Position numbers and translations under genes: made by a program | Assembly: GCA_005502775.1 (NCBI GenBank) | Contig: SCNI01000010.1 | Location: forward strand, 42,749-106,748 | Direction: 5' to 3' | DNA length: 64,000 nucleotides | Origin: Microbacteriaceae bacterium 3FA27C10 | Lineage (GTDB): Bacteria > Actinomycetota > Actinomycetes > Actinomycetales > Microbacteriaceae | The notes under the pieces: generated by a model | The model's input: the letters and a program-made list of their open reading frames with translations, nothing else | Database searches by the model: none | Told to the model about the DNA's origin: nothing | Part shown: positions 43,953-53,041 of the stretch, piece by piece | Layout of the letters: each line of letters starts with the position of its first letter | Numbering within the stretch: the first letter of the stretch is position 1

Positions 43953-44451
43953 GAACCGCGGGATACGCGGAGATCGCGGACAGAGGCCGCGCGTAGGCGA
44001 CCATCGGCGGCCCGCCGGGTGGGTGCGGTGCGGGTTCTCCCTGCGGGGTCAACCCGAGCGAGGAGTAGAGCTTCTCCGACCTGCTGTTGCCGGCTCGACC
44101 CTGCAGTTCGACGGTGGAGCAGCCCAGTCGGGCCGCCGCGTCGATGGCGTCGACGATGAGGGCGCGCCCCACACCGCGCCCGGCGTCGCTCGGAGCGACG
44201 GCGAGCAGCTCGAGCATCGCGATGCGTTCCCCGGAGCGGATGCCGGCGTCCACGGTGAGGGCGAACGCCGACGGTTCGTCGCGAGCCCGCGCGACCGCCA
44301 CCGCGAACCGCAGGAGGGGCCGATCGAACTTCGCGTGGGCTCGCGCGGCGACCTCGGGCCCTTGGTCCTGCTCGTCGCGCGCGCGGAGTGCCTCGAGCCA
44401 GACGGCGACGCAGGCGTCGCGCTCGTCGGATGCCCCGGCCCGGATGATCAC
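43774..44451 (-). CDS. GNAT acetyltransferase with an antisense C-terminal extension
   Basis: The acetyl-CoA-binding core is MLELLAVAPSDAGRGVGRALIVDAID, followed by KLYSSLGLTPQGE, a standard GNAT fold ending near residue 157 (VAYARPL). The frame continues 68 residues with an Ala/Arg-rich, low-complexity tail that lies antisense to the last 179 bases of the GntR gene. This suggests loss of the original stop. The start is GTG 44451 (VIIRAGASDE), the usual GNAT beginning. The acyl acceptor is unknown. Confidence 0.75.
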   Translation of the reverse strand: MIIRAGASDERDACVAVWLEALRARDEQDQGPEVAARAHAKFDRPLLRFAVAVARARDEPSAFALTVDAGIRSGERIAMLELLAVAPSDAGRGVGRALIVDAIDAAARLGCSTVELQGRAGNSRSEKLYSSLGLTPQGEPAPHPPGGPPMVAYARPLSAISAYPAVLRRPVARRSPDAAPARAGCAGCGSAAGARRRRRRAAGSRRRADGAPCASPPSRRCPPAG

Positions 44452-44542
44452 GGTTCGACGATATCGCGCCGGGACGTCGGGGCAACCACTCGGCTCTCGC
44501 GGCTTCGCCGCCCCTTGACACACTCGCTGGGGAACTGTTTAA

Positions 44543-44559
44543 TCCAGACTACGGATAAA
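44543..44559 (+). promoter_or_regulatory. Probable ROK operator (TCCAGA-N3-CGGATAAA)
   Basis: TCCAGACTACGGATAAA lies 16 bases before the start of the secreted glycoside hydrolase gene. The same 17-base pattern occurs at 54498, 59836 and 63061, each ahead of a glycan-locus gene. Confidence 0.7.
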
Positions 44560-44575
44560 GAGTCGAGGAGGACTC

Positions 44576-47500
44576 ATGCACCAGGCCAACCATCGCTTCC
44601 CCACAACTCTCGCGTGTGTCAGGTCACGAGCGAGCATGGTCCTCGCCGCGCTCATCGCGGCGGCACTTCTGACGCTGGCCGGGGCGACCGCGGTGTCCGC
44701 GGGCGTCGACCAATCGAACACCCTCACCTCGTGGTCGCAGTTCGCCACGGGCGGCACGGACGTCACCGTCACCGCCGATGCGAGCATCCATCACTCTGGT
44801 TCCACGGCCGCGAAGATCGTGAGCACCACCCCGCAAGCAAACAACGCCTACGGCGGCATCGTTCAATCGATCCCCGTGCAGCCTTCGACTGCGTATGTCT
44901 TCGCCGTCTGGGTCAGGGGTGCCGCCGTGGCCTCAGCCTCGACGGCTCAGGTCGTGCTCAGCCCCGACTGGGCGACCCGACGCTCGTTCCCGTCGGGCAC
45001 GTACGATTGGACCCCAGTGACGTGGACCTACACCACCACCTCCTCGCAGTCGACGCTCGACTACCGCTTCCTCCTGCAGAACGTAGGCACCGTCTGGCTC
45101 GACGATCTCAGCATCACCGCGCCCGGGTCCACGACGAACTTGCTGTCGAACCCCGGCTTCGAGGCCTTCAGCACGTCACCGCCACCATCCACGCCCACTC
45201 TGGGAATCACTACGCCATCGCTCGTGTTCACGGCGCCCAGCCGGTCGATCGCGTTGACCAGCAATCGTTCGGCGATCGCCTGGACCGCCACGGATGCCTC
45301 CGGGGCAGCGGCGGGATCGGGCACTCTGGCGGTCAGCGGCGGAACAGCGACGTTGAATCTGTCGTCCTTCGCCGAGGGGTACTACGGCCTGCAGCTCACG
45401 ACCAACGGCTCGACGCCTCTGACCCGCACGACCTCCTTCGCCGTGCTGCCCGCACAGGACGACAGCGCCCAGGGCTCCGACAGCCGCTTCGGCCTGTCAT
45501 ACTCCGCCGCATTCCTCACTGCAGACCAGATGAGTACGATCGACCAGCTCGGACCGGCCTACGTGCGCTTCGACGTCTCCTGGGCCCGCGTGGAACCGAC
45601 GCAGGGGCAGTACACGATGCCGCAGTTCTTCCGGGACAAGTTCGACGCGATCGTCGCCGCGGGCATGCGACCGCTGATCATCCTCGACTATCGCAATCCG
45701 TTCTACGACGGCGGACACACCCCCAGTACCCCGGCCGGTATCGCCGGCTTCGCGAACTATGGGCGCTACGTGGCCGGCCAGTTCGGAACCGCGGCCGACT
45801 ACGAGGTGTACAACGAGTTCGACAGCACCGGCTTCAATGACGGAGCCTGCGGCCTCACGGCCGACTGCTACCTCGAGATCCTGAAAGCGGTGTCCGAAGC
45901 GGTGCACGACCAGGTTCCTGGCGCGAAAGTGGCCGGACCGGCTTTGGCCGGCATCGACCTCGACTGGCTGAAGCGGTTCTTCGAGATCGGCGGCCTGCAG
46001 TACCTCGACGCCGTGAGCGTGCACAAGTACGCACGCAATCTCGCCCCCGAAGGGGTGACGGCGCCGTTGCTCACTCAGCTCCAGGCGCTGATCAAGCAGT
46101 ACTCCGATGGCCAGGATGCACCGATCTGGCTCACCGAAACGGGATACAACACATCGAGCGCGGGCGTCACCGAGCAACAGCAGGCCGACTATCTCGCGCG
46201 CGACATGGTGCTCAATCTGCAGACCGGTCTCGATCGTGAGTTCTGGTACGGCTTCGTGGACGCATGCGTCAGTTCCAGCGACAAGGAGTGCCGGTACGGG
46301 ATGCTCCGCAACATGAACGAAGGACTGACGGTGGCCGCACCCAAACCCGTGTTCGTCACCTACGCCACCCTCACCCGCCAGCTGGCGCACTTCGCGCCGA
46401 GGGGGATGGAGACACTCGCTGAGGGCGCCTATTCGGGTGTGTTCGAGAACCCGGCGGGCGGCACGAAGCGCGTGCTGTGGGCGACCACTCCCGTGACCGT
46501 CGACGTCGCCGCCGACGGTCCGGTGACGGTCACCGATCAGTGGGGCGCGACGACGACGGTCACTCCGGTGGGCGGGGTGCTCCCTCTCACGCTCGGCGAG
46601 AAGGCGGTCTATCTCGCCGGCCCGGTCACGGCGGTCACGAGTCCTGGGGTCAACCCCGGTGGAGAGACGCCCGGAACACCGATTCCGACGTCTTGTGTCA
46701 CGAGCGGCGACGAATACACGGCGGCGTTCCCCGCAGCGGCCCCGGCCGGCGAAACGATCGACGTGGCCGTCTCCGTCGACTGCTCGGGCATCGAGCACGC
46801 CGTCCCGACGACTGTCAGGTTCGCGACGCCCGACGGATCGCGCAGCATCCTCGTGCCATCCGTCTCGGGCGCCGTCACGACCGCGACCCTTCAGATACCG
46901 GCAGCGGCCGCAGCGGGCCCGCAAAGCGTGGTGGTGCAGGCGCAGGCGGGCGGCAGCACCGTCGCCGAGTTCTCGCACACCGTGTCTGTCGTCGACAACA
47001 AGGTGAGTCTGGCGATCGTACCCAAGGACGACATCGCCGGTCTGGGTGCCGATGTGGTGGTGACAAATCGGAGCACGAACACCACGCTGACGGCCACAGC
47101 GGTGAGCGCGGAGCTCGGCACAGCCGCGCTCGACACGACCGTGCCGACCACCGTGCCACCGGGCCAAGCCCTCTCGTTCCCCATCGACGTGGCGGGCCTG
47201 CCGGAGTGGAGCGATCTCGACGAGTCGGTCACGGTCGTCTTCGCCGACGGCATCACCCGCTCGATCACCGGCACGACGGCTCTCGCCCCCGCCTTCGCCG
47301 AGGGCACGCCCGATGCCCCGTCCGCGGACCTGCGTGAGGACGGCCGCGCGCTCAGCCTTGCTGGCGACGGGAATGCCACGCCCGAAGACCTGTCGGGGAG
47401 CATGTGGGTGGCCGACCAGGGAACCTCTGTAGTCGTCCACGCGGTGGTCACCGACGACGTACAGACCCCGAGCGCCACGGCCGCCGACATCTGGACGAAG

Positions 47501-47857
47501 GACTCCGTGCAATTCGCATTCGCGGCGCCCGGAGCCACCGCGGCGCAGCGCTTCGAGATCGGTGCCGGTTTGCTCACGAGCGGCAATACGGTGGTCTACG
47601 GTTTCGCGGGCGTCACCGGCACGATCGGAACGGCGTCCGCCACGATCACCCGCGACGACACGGCGCACACGACCACCTACGCGGTGACGCTTCCGAAATC
47701 GGTGATCGGCCTCCCCGAAGCGGCGAGCGTCGTCGACTACTCGTTCATCGTCAACGACAGCGATGGCACGGGGCGCACCGGCTACCTGGAATGGGGATCA
47801 GGGATCGGCGCCACGAAGGACCCGTCGATGTACCGCCCAGTGATCCTGGCCGGGTGA
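44576..47857 (+). CDS. Secreted clan-A glycoside hydrolase with carbohydrate-binding domains
   Basis: A 1093-residue exported protein. The signal peptide spans residues 1-42 (AVSA-GV cleavage). Residues 45-185 form a CBM4/9-like beta-sandwich (WVRGAAVAS; VWLDDLSI). A (beta/alpha)8 domain follows at about 300-600 with acid/base Glu414 in VYNEFDS and nucleophile Glu521 in IWLTETGYN, as in GH39/GH5-type enzymes. Residues about 890-1093 resemble a CBM9/DOMON-like domain (IWTKDSVQFAF; YSFIVNDSDGTGR). No cell-wall anchor was seen. AGGAGG is 4 bases before the ATG. A probable ROK site precedes it, so it should start extracellular glycan breakdown for this locus. Confidence 0.88.
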   Translation: MHQANHRFPTTLACVRSRASMVLAALIAAALLTLAGATAVSAGVDQSNTLTSWSQFATGGTDVTVTADASIHHSGSTAAKIVSTTPQANNAYGGIVQSIPVQPSTAYVFAVWVRGAAVASASTAQVVLSPDWATRRSFPSGTYDWTPVTWTYTTTSSQSTLDYRFLLQNVGTVWLDDLSITAPGSTTNLLSNPGFEAFSTSPPPSTPTLGITTPSLVFTAPSRSIALTSNRSAIAWTATDASGAAAGSGTLAVSGGTATLNLSSFAEGYYGLQLTTNGSTPLTRTTSFAVLPAQDDSAQGSDSRFGLSYSAAFLTADQMSTIDQLGPAYVRFDVSWARVEPTQGQYTMPQFFRDKFDAIVAAGMRPLIILDYRNPFYDGGHTPSTPAGIAGFANYGRYVAGQFGTAADYEVYNEFDSTGFNDGACGLTADCYLEILKAVSEAVHDQVPGAKVAGPALAGIDLDWLKRFFEIGGLQYLDAVSVHKYARNLAPEGVTAPLLTQLQALIKQYSDGQDAPIWLTETGYNTSSAGVTEQQQADYLARDMVLNLQTGLDREFWYGFVDACVSSSDKECRYGMLRNMNEGLTVAAPKPVFVTYATLTRQLAHFAPRGMETLAEGAYSGVFENPAGGTKRVLWATTPVTVDVAADGPVTVTDQWGATTTVTPVGGVLPLTLGEKAVYLAGPVTAVTSPGVNPGGETPGTPIPTSCVTSGDEYTAAFPAAAPAGETIDVAVSVDCSGIEHAVPTTVRFATPDGSRSILVPSVSGAVTTATLQIPAAAAAGPQSVVVQAQAGGSTVAEFSHTVSVVDNKVSLAIVPKDDIAGLGADVVVTNRSTNTTLTATAVSAELGTAALDTTVPTTVPPGQALSFPIDVAGLPEWSDLDESVTVVFADGITRSITGTTALAPAFAEGTPDAPSADLREDGRALSLAGDGNATPEDLSGSMWVADQGTSVVVHAVVTDDVQTPSATAADIWTKDSVQFAFAAPGATAAQRFEIGAGLLTSGNTVVYGFAGVTGTIGTASATITRDDTAHTTTYAVTLPKSVIGLPEAASVVDYSFIVNDSDGTGRTGYLEWGSGIGATKDPSMYRPVILAG

Positions 47858-47863
47858 CGTCGC

Positions 47864-47917
47864 CCAGCTCGAGTTCCTCGGCTGAGGGAATACTCTCAGC
47901 CGAGGAACTCGAGCTGG
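47864..47917. terminator. Perfect 23-bp hairpin between convergent GH genes
   Basis: Arms 47864-47886 and 47895-47917 pair without a mismatch around an 8-base loop. The right arm contains the last seven codons and the stop of the GH92 gene; the left arm is a mirror copy placed 7 bases after the other gene's stop. It can terminate or stabilise both transcripts. Confidence 0.85.
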
Positions 47918-50900
47918 CGCAGGTCGAGAGCTTCACTGCCCGCCACCGTCAGGCGCACCCGCGCGAACGCGCCCTCCGCGGCGGCCTCGAAGGCTCGGGT
48001 CTGCTGCGGCCAGCGGAATCGCTGATCGAGCCTCTCGTCGACCACCCGCCACACTCCGTCGGCATCAGCGGCCTCGATCACCCAGGATGCACAGCTCACC
48101 GGATCGCCGAGAGTCACGGTGTAGAGGTCCAGCACCGCGGGAACGGGGAATTCGTGCTCGATGCTCTCACCTGGCTCCAGCACCACCCCGGTGCTGGAGT
48201 CGTCGTCGAACGGCGAATCCTCGACGCGGGCTGTGCGGTCGAGCAGAAGCGGGGGAAGACTGGCGGAGAGGCTGTGCGAGAACGGCGCGTCGTGCGGCTC
48301 GACGGCTCGCGAGACCGGCGTCGAGACGAGGTCGATGACAATCTCCACGCCCGTGCGAACCAGCGCGACCGGAATCGAAGCCTTCTCCCAGGGCTGCCCG
48401 TCGACAGTGACGCTCCGGATGAACGTCGCCGAGGGGCTGAGGCCTCGAGCCAGGATCGAGGTCTGCCGTCCGTCGGGAAGACGGATGACCGAGCGCTCCA
48501 CCGCGGGGGCGGTGATCAGGTACTCGCCCGAAGCCGGCGTCAGAGGGTACAGGCCGATGCTCGCGAAGAGGTACCACGCCGACATCTCGCCGTTGTCCTC
48601 GTCGCCCGGATAGCCCTGCCCGATGTCGGAGCCAAGGAACAACCGTCGTATGCACTCGCGCACGATCGCCTGTGTCTTGTGCGGCGCATCCGTGAACGCG
48701 TACAGGAACGGGATGTGGTGCGCGGGCTGGTTGGACAGACCGAGCATGCCGAGCCGCACATCACGAGCCTCCGTCATCTCGTGGATCACCCGGCCGTACG
48801 ATCCGGCGATCGCGGCAGCTCCCGACTCAGGAGTGGCGAAGAATTCGTCGAGTTTCGCCTCGAGCCCCGCACGACCGCCATGCAGATCGGAGAGTCCGGC
48901 GCCGTCGTGCGGCACCGAGAAGGCCATCCCCCACCCGTTCGTCTCCGTGTAGTCACCGCCCCAGACAGCCGGGTCGTACCCGCCCGCCTCGACGCGCGCC
49001 GATCCGTCGTCATCCCGGCCCACGAAGAATCCCGACTCGGGCTGGAACAGCCGCCGGTAGTTGCGCGCACGGTTGCCGAAGTACCTCTCGTTCGCGGCGA
49101 TCTCCACGCGGCGAGCATGCCCGCCGGGCAGCCGCTCCAGCAGCGCTGCCGACAGTCGGGAGATGCCGAAGTCGTTCAGTGCGCTCTCCAGCGACCAGGA
49201 GAGTCCCTCGTGCACCGCCGTCGAGACGTAGCCGCAGAACACCGCACGGTGGTTCGCTGCGCGTCCCACCTCAGTGCGATCGCTCACCGTCGTGGCATTG
49301 CGCAGCGCCGAGTCGTAGGCGGCCTCCCAATCGGCGAGCTCGACTCCCGACGCCACGGCATCCGCGATCACGATGTCGCTGCTCGTGCCGACCATGCAGT
49401 CGGTGGCTCCCGGTGCCGACCAGCGCTCGATCCAGCCCGCCGCGCGGAAGTGTTCCACGAAGCCGTCCAGCATGACGGATGCCCGATCCGGTTCGAGGAG
49501 GAAGTATGCCGGCCACGCCGTGCGATAGGTGTCCCAGAATCCGTTGTTCACGAACGAGCGGCCCGGTCGTACCTCACAGCCCGTGTGCCGTTCGCCGTGG
49601 GCTCTCGGCGCGGAGCCGGCCACGTCGGCATACGCCCACCGGGGCTCGTGCGCCGTTCCGATGTTCTCACCGGCATGACTGGGGTAGAGGAACAGACGAT
49701 ACAGGCTCGAGACGAAGTCGATCCGCTGCGCCTCGCTGCCGCCGTCGATGGTGAGCACCGACAACTGGTCCTGCCAGCACTCCCGGGCGTCGTCGACCAG
49801 GTCATCGAATCCGGCTGAGGCCGGCGCTTCCTGGCCGAGCGCCGCCAGAGCCTGATCGACGCCGATGAACGAGGTGGCGATGCGCGCGACTACCTCGTTT
49901 CTCGCGCTCTCGAACTCGAACTCGAACTCGAACTCGAGCATTGCCGAGACCCGAGGACGCTCGGCGACCGCGGCTCGGCGCACGGCCGCGAGCGGCTGAT
50001 CGAAGGCGATCGCGAAGTACATCCGGGAGGAGTTGGAGGGCACACGGTCGGTCTTCGAGTCCGTGTAGCCGGTGACCGGGGCCAGCCGATCCGCAGCGTC
50101 GAAGACCAGGGAGCCGCGGTCATCGGGCTGGTCGAGCAGAACTCCACCCCCACGGGGCAGGGTGAAGCGCATGATCACCACGTGATCGGTCGCGGTCATC
50201 TCGGCGGCGACACCGTCACCCAGCTCCACTGCATAGTAGTGTGCCCGGGCCGTCTCGTCCGCGTGCCGGAACGGGCGGCCACGCCGCGGCCCCGTTGCAT
50301 CGGAGAGGGAGACGTCGGCCATAGGCATCAGCTGGACCATCCCGCGGTCGCCGATCCACGGGCTCGGGGTGTGGGACACGGCCAGCGCCTGCAGAGCAGG
50401 GCGGTTGTCGGGCCCGTTGCCGGCATGGTATTGATACTGCCACTCGAAGCTCGCGGCATCCGTCACCGGGATGCCCAGATTGAAGCCGTGCGGCCGGGCG
50501 ACGGCCGGAACCGTGTTACCGCGCGAGGCCTCACCGGAGGAGTGCGATCCGCGGCGGGTGTCGACCAGGTCGGTGAGTCGGTCCGCCTGTGGCCGAACGG
50601 CCTCGATCGCGATGTCGCTGATCCAGCCGTGCACCGAATACGGTGCGGCGCCGACGGCCTCGGCGACCACCCAGACACCCGCCACCCGCCGCCCCGCCAC
50701 CGCGTCGAGCGGGAAGGTACGACGATTCCACTGGTCCGGAGTCACACTGCGCGAGTCGAAGCGCTGCGCGGCCGACGGACCGTAGCCTGCCTCGTCCTCG
50801 ACGGGGTGCCCGCTCAGCCAGCTTCCGTCGTCGAACTCGAGGTCGATGGCGACCGCCGTGGCCTCGAATCCCTCCCCCGCCGCCGCGCCGGCGCGGAAGG

Positions 50901-51108
50901 CCGGGAACACGGCGTACGAAAGACTCGTGCCGGGCACGATCAGCGCATCCGTCACCCCGGGCACCTCCACGGGCGCCCGCCAGAGGCTGCCGATGACCTC
51001 CTCGCCCACCCCCACGGCGTAGGAGAATGAATGCGTCGACAGCAGGCCGACGCCGGGTTTCGACGCCGGAGCCTGGTCAGGCCCGGGCGCCGGTGCGATG
51101 CGGAGCAC
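47896..51108 (-). CDS. GH92 family alpha-mannosidase
   Basis: A 1070-residue protein with GH92 landmarks: GNTVPAVARPHGFN, SFVNNGFWDTYRTAWP, ETNGWGMAFSVPHD, GLSNQPAHHIPFLY and GDEDNGEMSAWYLFASIGLYP, which holds the catalytic acid region. GH92 enzymes are Ca2+-dependent exo-alpha-mannosidases acting on N-glycans or mannan. No signal peptide was seen, so it probably acts inside the cell on imported oligosaccharides. The N-terminal 180 and C-terminal 150 residues add beta-sandwich-like modules. A GAACTC repeat encodes EFEFEFEFE. GTG 51108 lies 3 bases after the upstream permease stop, making it the last gene of the importer operon. Confidence 0.93.
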   Translation of the reverse strand: MLRIAPAPGPDQAPASKPGVGLLSTHSFSYAVGVGEEVIGSLWRAPVEVPGVTDALIVPGTSLSYAVFPAFRAGAAAGEGFEATAVAIDLEFDDGSWLSGHPVEDEAGYGPSAAQRFDSRSVTPDQWNRRTFPLDAVAGRRVAGVWVVAEAVGAAPYSVHGWISDIAIEAVRPQADRLTDLVDTRRGSHSSGEASRGNTVPAVARPHGFNLGIPVTDAASFEWQYQYHAGNGPDNRPALQALAVSHTPSPWIGDRGMVQLMPMADVSLSDATGPRRGRPFRHADETARAHYYAVELGDGVAAEMTATDHVVIMRFTLPRGGGVLLDQPDDRGSLVFDAADRLAPVTGYTDSKTDRVPSNSSRMYFAIAFDQPLAAVRRAAVAERPRVSAMLEFEFEFEFESARNEVVARIATSFIGVDQALAALGQEAPASAGFDDLVDDARECWQDQLSVLTIDGGSEAQRIDFVSSLYRLFLYPSHAGENIGTAHEPRWAYADVAGSAPRAHGERHTGCEVRPGRSFVNNGFWDTYRTAWPAYFLLEPDRASVMLDGFVEHFRAAGWIERWSAPGATDCMVGTSSDIVIADAVASGVELADWEAAYDSALRNATTVSDRTEVGRAANHRAVFCGYVSTAVHEGLSWSLESALNDFGISRLSAALLERLPGGHARRVEIAANERYFGNRARNYRRLFQPESGFFVGRDDDGSARVEAGGYDPAVWGGDYTETNGWGMAFSVPHDGAGLSDLHGGRAGLEAKLDEFFATPESGAAAIAGSYGRVIHEMTEARDVRLGMLGLSNQPAHHIPFLYAFTDAPHKTQAIVRECIRRLFLGSDIGQGYPGDEDNGEMSAWYLFASIGLYPLTPASGEYLITAPAVERSVIRLPDGRQTSILARGLSPSATFIRSVTVDGQPWEKASIPVALVRTGVEIVIDLVSTPVSRAVEPHDAPFSHSLSASLPPLLLDRTARVEDSPFDDDSSTGVVLEPGESIEHEFPVPAVLDLYTVTLGDPVSCASWVIEAADADGVWRVVDERLDQRFRWPQQTRAFEAAAEGAFARVRLTVAGSEALDLRQLEFLG
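49909..49938. repeat. Hexanucleotide tandem repeat (CTCGAA)n in GH92 gene
   Basis: Four CTCGAA units plus a final CTCGAG run without interruption. On the coding strand they read as alternating Glu-Phe codons. A change in unit number would keep the frame and lengthen or shorten the strand by two residues. Confidence 0.85.
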
Positions 51109-51111
51109 CCG

Positions 51112-52029
51112 TCAGCCCTTGATCGCGCCGGCCTGGCCGGCACTGCGCAGGAACTGCTTCTGGAACACGAGGAAGAGCAGCAAGGGGATGATCACGGAGA
51201 TGAACATCCCCGCGATCAGCACCGCGGTCTCGGCCGTGTTGGCCGCCTTGTACAGCACCACCGACAGCGGCTGCACGCCAGCTGACGGCAACACCAGCAG
51301 CGGCCAGAGGAACTCCTTCCATGCCGAGACCAGGGTGAGGAGCGAGACCACTCCAATGATCGGTTTCGACATCGGCAGCACGATGCGCCAGAACACGTCG
51401 AGGGCGTTCGCCCCGTCGACCCGCGCCGCCTCGAAGACCTCCTTCGGCAGGCCCTCGAAGAAGTTCTTCACCAGCAGCACGTTGAACGCCGTCGCAGCGG
51501 AGGGCAGCCAGACCGACCAGAACGTGTCGATCAGGTTGGCGTGGATCAGCGGCACGTCGATCACTGTCAGGTAGAGCGAGACGAGCGAGACGATGCTCGG
51601 AATGAACAGGGTCGCGAGCACCATCGCCGTGAGGACCCGCGCATAGCGCGGCCGGAGGATCGCGAGGGCGTATCCTCCCGTGAGCGCCACGAGCAGGCCG
51701 AAGAACCAGTTGCCCAGGGCGATCAGCACCGTGTTGGCGAGAGCCCTGCCCACGTCGATCCCGTTCCAGGCCTGCACGAGGTTGTCCCATTGGATGCCGC
51801 TCGGCCACCAGGCGAACGGCTCACGCAGGATGTCCTGCGTTGTCGAGACCGCAGACTTGGCCAGCCACAGGATCGGGCCCGCCGCCACCAGCGCGAGCGT
51901 TCCGATCACGAGGATGCTGAGCACCAGGAGCCCGAGACGCACGGACAGGCGGCTGCGTTCGCTGGGCGAGATAATCCCGCGGTCGATGTCGGGATCCGCG
52001 CCCTCAACGGGGTTCTTCGGGATCGTCAT
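51112..52029 (-). CDS. Carbohydrate ABC transporter permease (MalG-like)
   Basis: A 305-residue protein with six hydrophobic segments and the EAA loop EAARVDGANALDVFWRIVLPMSKP, which docks to the ATPase. The start at 52029 overlaps the MalF-like gene's stop by 4 bases (ATGA); an upstream ATG would extend into that gene. It forms the inner-membrane pore with the MalF-like protein. No ATPase is encoded here, so a shared MsiK-like ATPase elsewhere is presumably used, as is common in actinomycetes. Confidence 0.94.
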   Translation of the reverse strand: MTIPKNPVEGADPDIDRGIISPSERSRLSVRLGLLVLSILVIGTLALVAAGPILWLAKSAVSTTQDILREPFAWWPSGIQWDNLVQAWNGIDVGRALANTVLIALGNWFFGLLVALTGGYALAILRPRYARVLTAMVLATLFIPSIVSLVSLYLTVIDVPLIHANLIDTFWSVWLPSAATAFNVLLVKNFFEGLPKEVFEAARVDGANALDVFWRIVLPMSKPIIGVVSLLTLVSAWKEFLWPLLVLPSAGVQPLSVVLYKAANTAETAVLIAGMFISVIIPLLLFLVFQKQFLRSAGQAGAIKG

Positions 52030-52958
52030 GTGCGGTTCCATTTCCTCGTCGCCCACAGGTACACCGCCGACAGCACGGAGAGCAGCAGAGCGAGCAGCAG
52101 ACTCAGCGCCGTGGCCTTGCCGTAGTCGCCGATGACGAAGGCGTAGCGGAAGATCAGCATCAGCACCGTGAGCGTGCTGTTGTTCGGGCCTCCGCCGGTC
52201 ATCACGAAAGGCTCTGTGAACACTTGGAAAGTGCCGATCACCTGCAGGATGAGCATCAGCAGGATCACGGTGCGCAAATGCGGAAGGGTGATGTGCCAGG
52301 CGCGCTTCGCGATACCGGCGCCGTCGAGTTCGGCCGCTTCGTACAGTTCAGGTGGTGCCGACATGAGAGCCGCGAGGTAGATGATGGTGGTCGTTCCGAA
52401 GCCGGCCCAGGTGGCCTGCACGACGATGCTCGGCATCGCCATCGCGGCGCTCTGCAGCCAGGGCAACGGCCCGATTCCGACCCAGCCCAGAACGGTGTTG
52501 AGCAGACCGTTCGGACTCGGATCGAAAATCTGCTTCCAGAGCAGCACAGCCACGACGGGTGGGATGATCACCGGGATGTAGACGAGCACGCTCGCGAGGC
52601 CTCTGGTGCGGCGCAGCTCGCCGATGAACACAGCCAGCAGGATCGGCACGGGGAAGCCGATCAGCACCGCCAGAATGGTGAACCAGAGTGTGTTCCATGC
52701 TGCGGTCGGCAGCAGCGGATCGGCGAACACACGCGCGAAGTTGTCGAAGCCGACCCACGTGGCCGGGGTCACCAGGTTCGTGTGCTGGAAGCTCAGCACG
52801 AGACTCCGGGAGATCGGCCACCAGCTGAAGAGGGCGAAGATCACCAGCAGGGGAAGCGTGAACAGCAGGTTGCCTGCTCCCCCGCCGCGGTACCAGCGCA
52901 CGAGCGCGTGTGCAGGTCCGCGGCGTCGCCGCGTCGCTGTCGTCGGTCGGTTGGTCAT
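52026..52958 (-). CDS. Carbohydrate ABC transporter permease (MalF-like)
   Basis: A 310-residue permease: LLFTLPLLVIFALFSWWPISRSLVLSF at the N-terminus, EAA loop YEAAELDGAGIAKRAWHITLPHLRT, and TGGGPNNSTLTVLMLIFRYAF, which is characteristic of sugar permeases of the MalF group. GAGGGAC precedes the ATG at 52958. It lies 83 bases downstream of the binding-protein gene and overlaps the second permease. It transports the oligosaccharide bound by the lipoprotein. Confidence 0.94.
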   Translation of the reverse strand: MTNRPTTATRRRRGPAHALVRWYRGGGAGNLLFTLPLLVIFALFSWWPISRSLVLSFQHTNLVTPATWVGFDNFARVFADPLLPTAAWNTLWFTILAVLIGFPVPILLAVFIGELRRTRGLASVLVYIPVIIPPVVAVLLWKQIFDPSPNGLLNTVLGWVGIGPLPWLQSAAMAMPSIVVQATWAGFGTTTIIYLAALMSAPPELYEAAELDGAGIAKRAWHITLPHLRTVILLMLILQVIGTFQVFTEPFVMTGGGPNNSTLTVLMLIFRYAFVIGDYGKATALSLLLALLLSVLSAVYLWATRKWNRT

Positions 52959-53041
52959 TGTCCCTCGTCCATGGTCCCTCGTTCGTGTCGACGGGCGTGA
53001 GGGAGGATCGCCCTCCCTCACGCCCGGGCGTCGATCGGCCG

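Noticed and set aside
45497..47668. Long antisense frame opposite the secreted glycoside hydrolase
   Set aside because: Arg/Gly/Asp-rich composition, no domain, no ribosome site; a product of high GC third positions.
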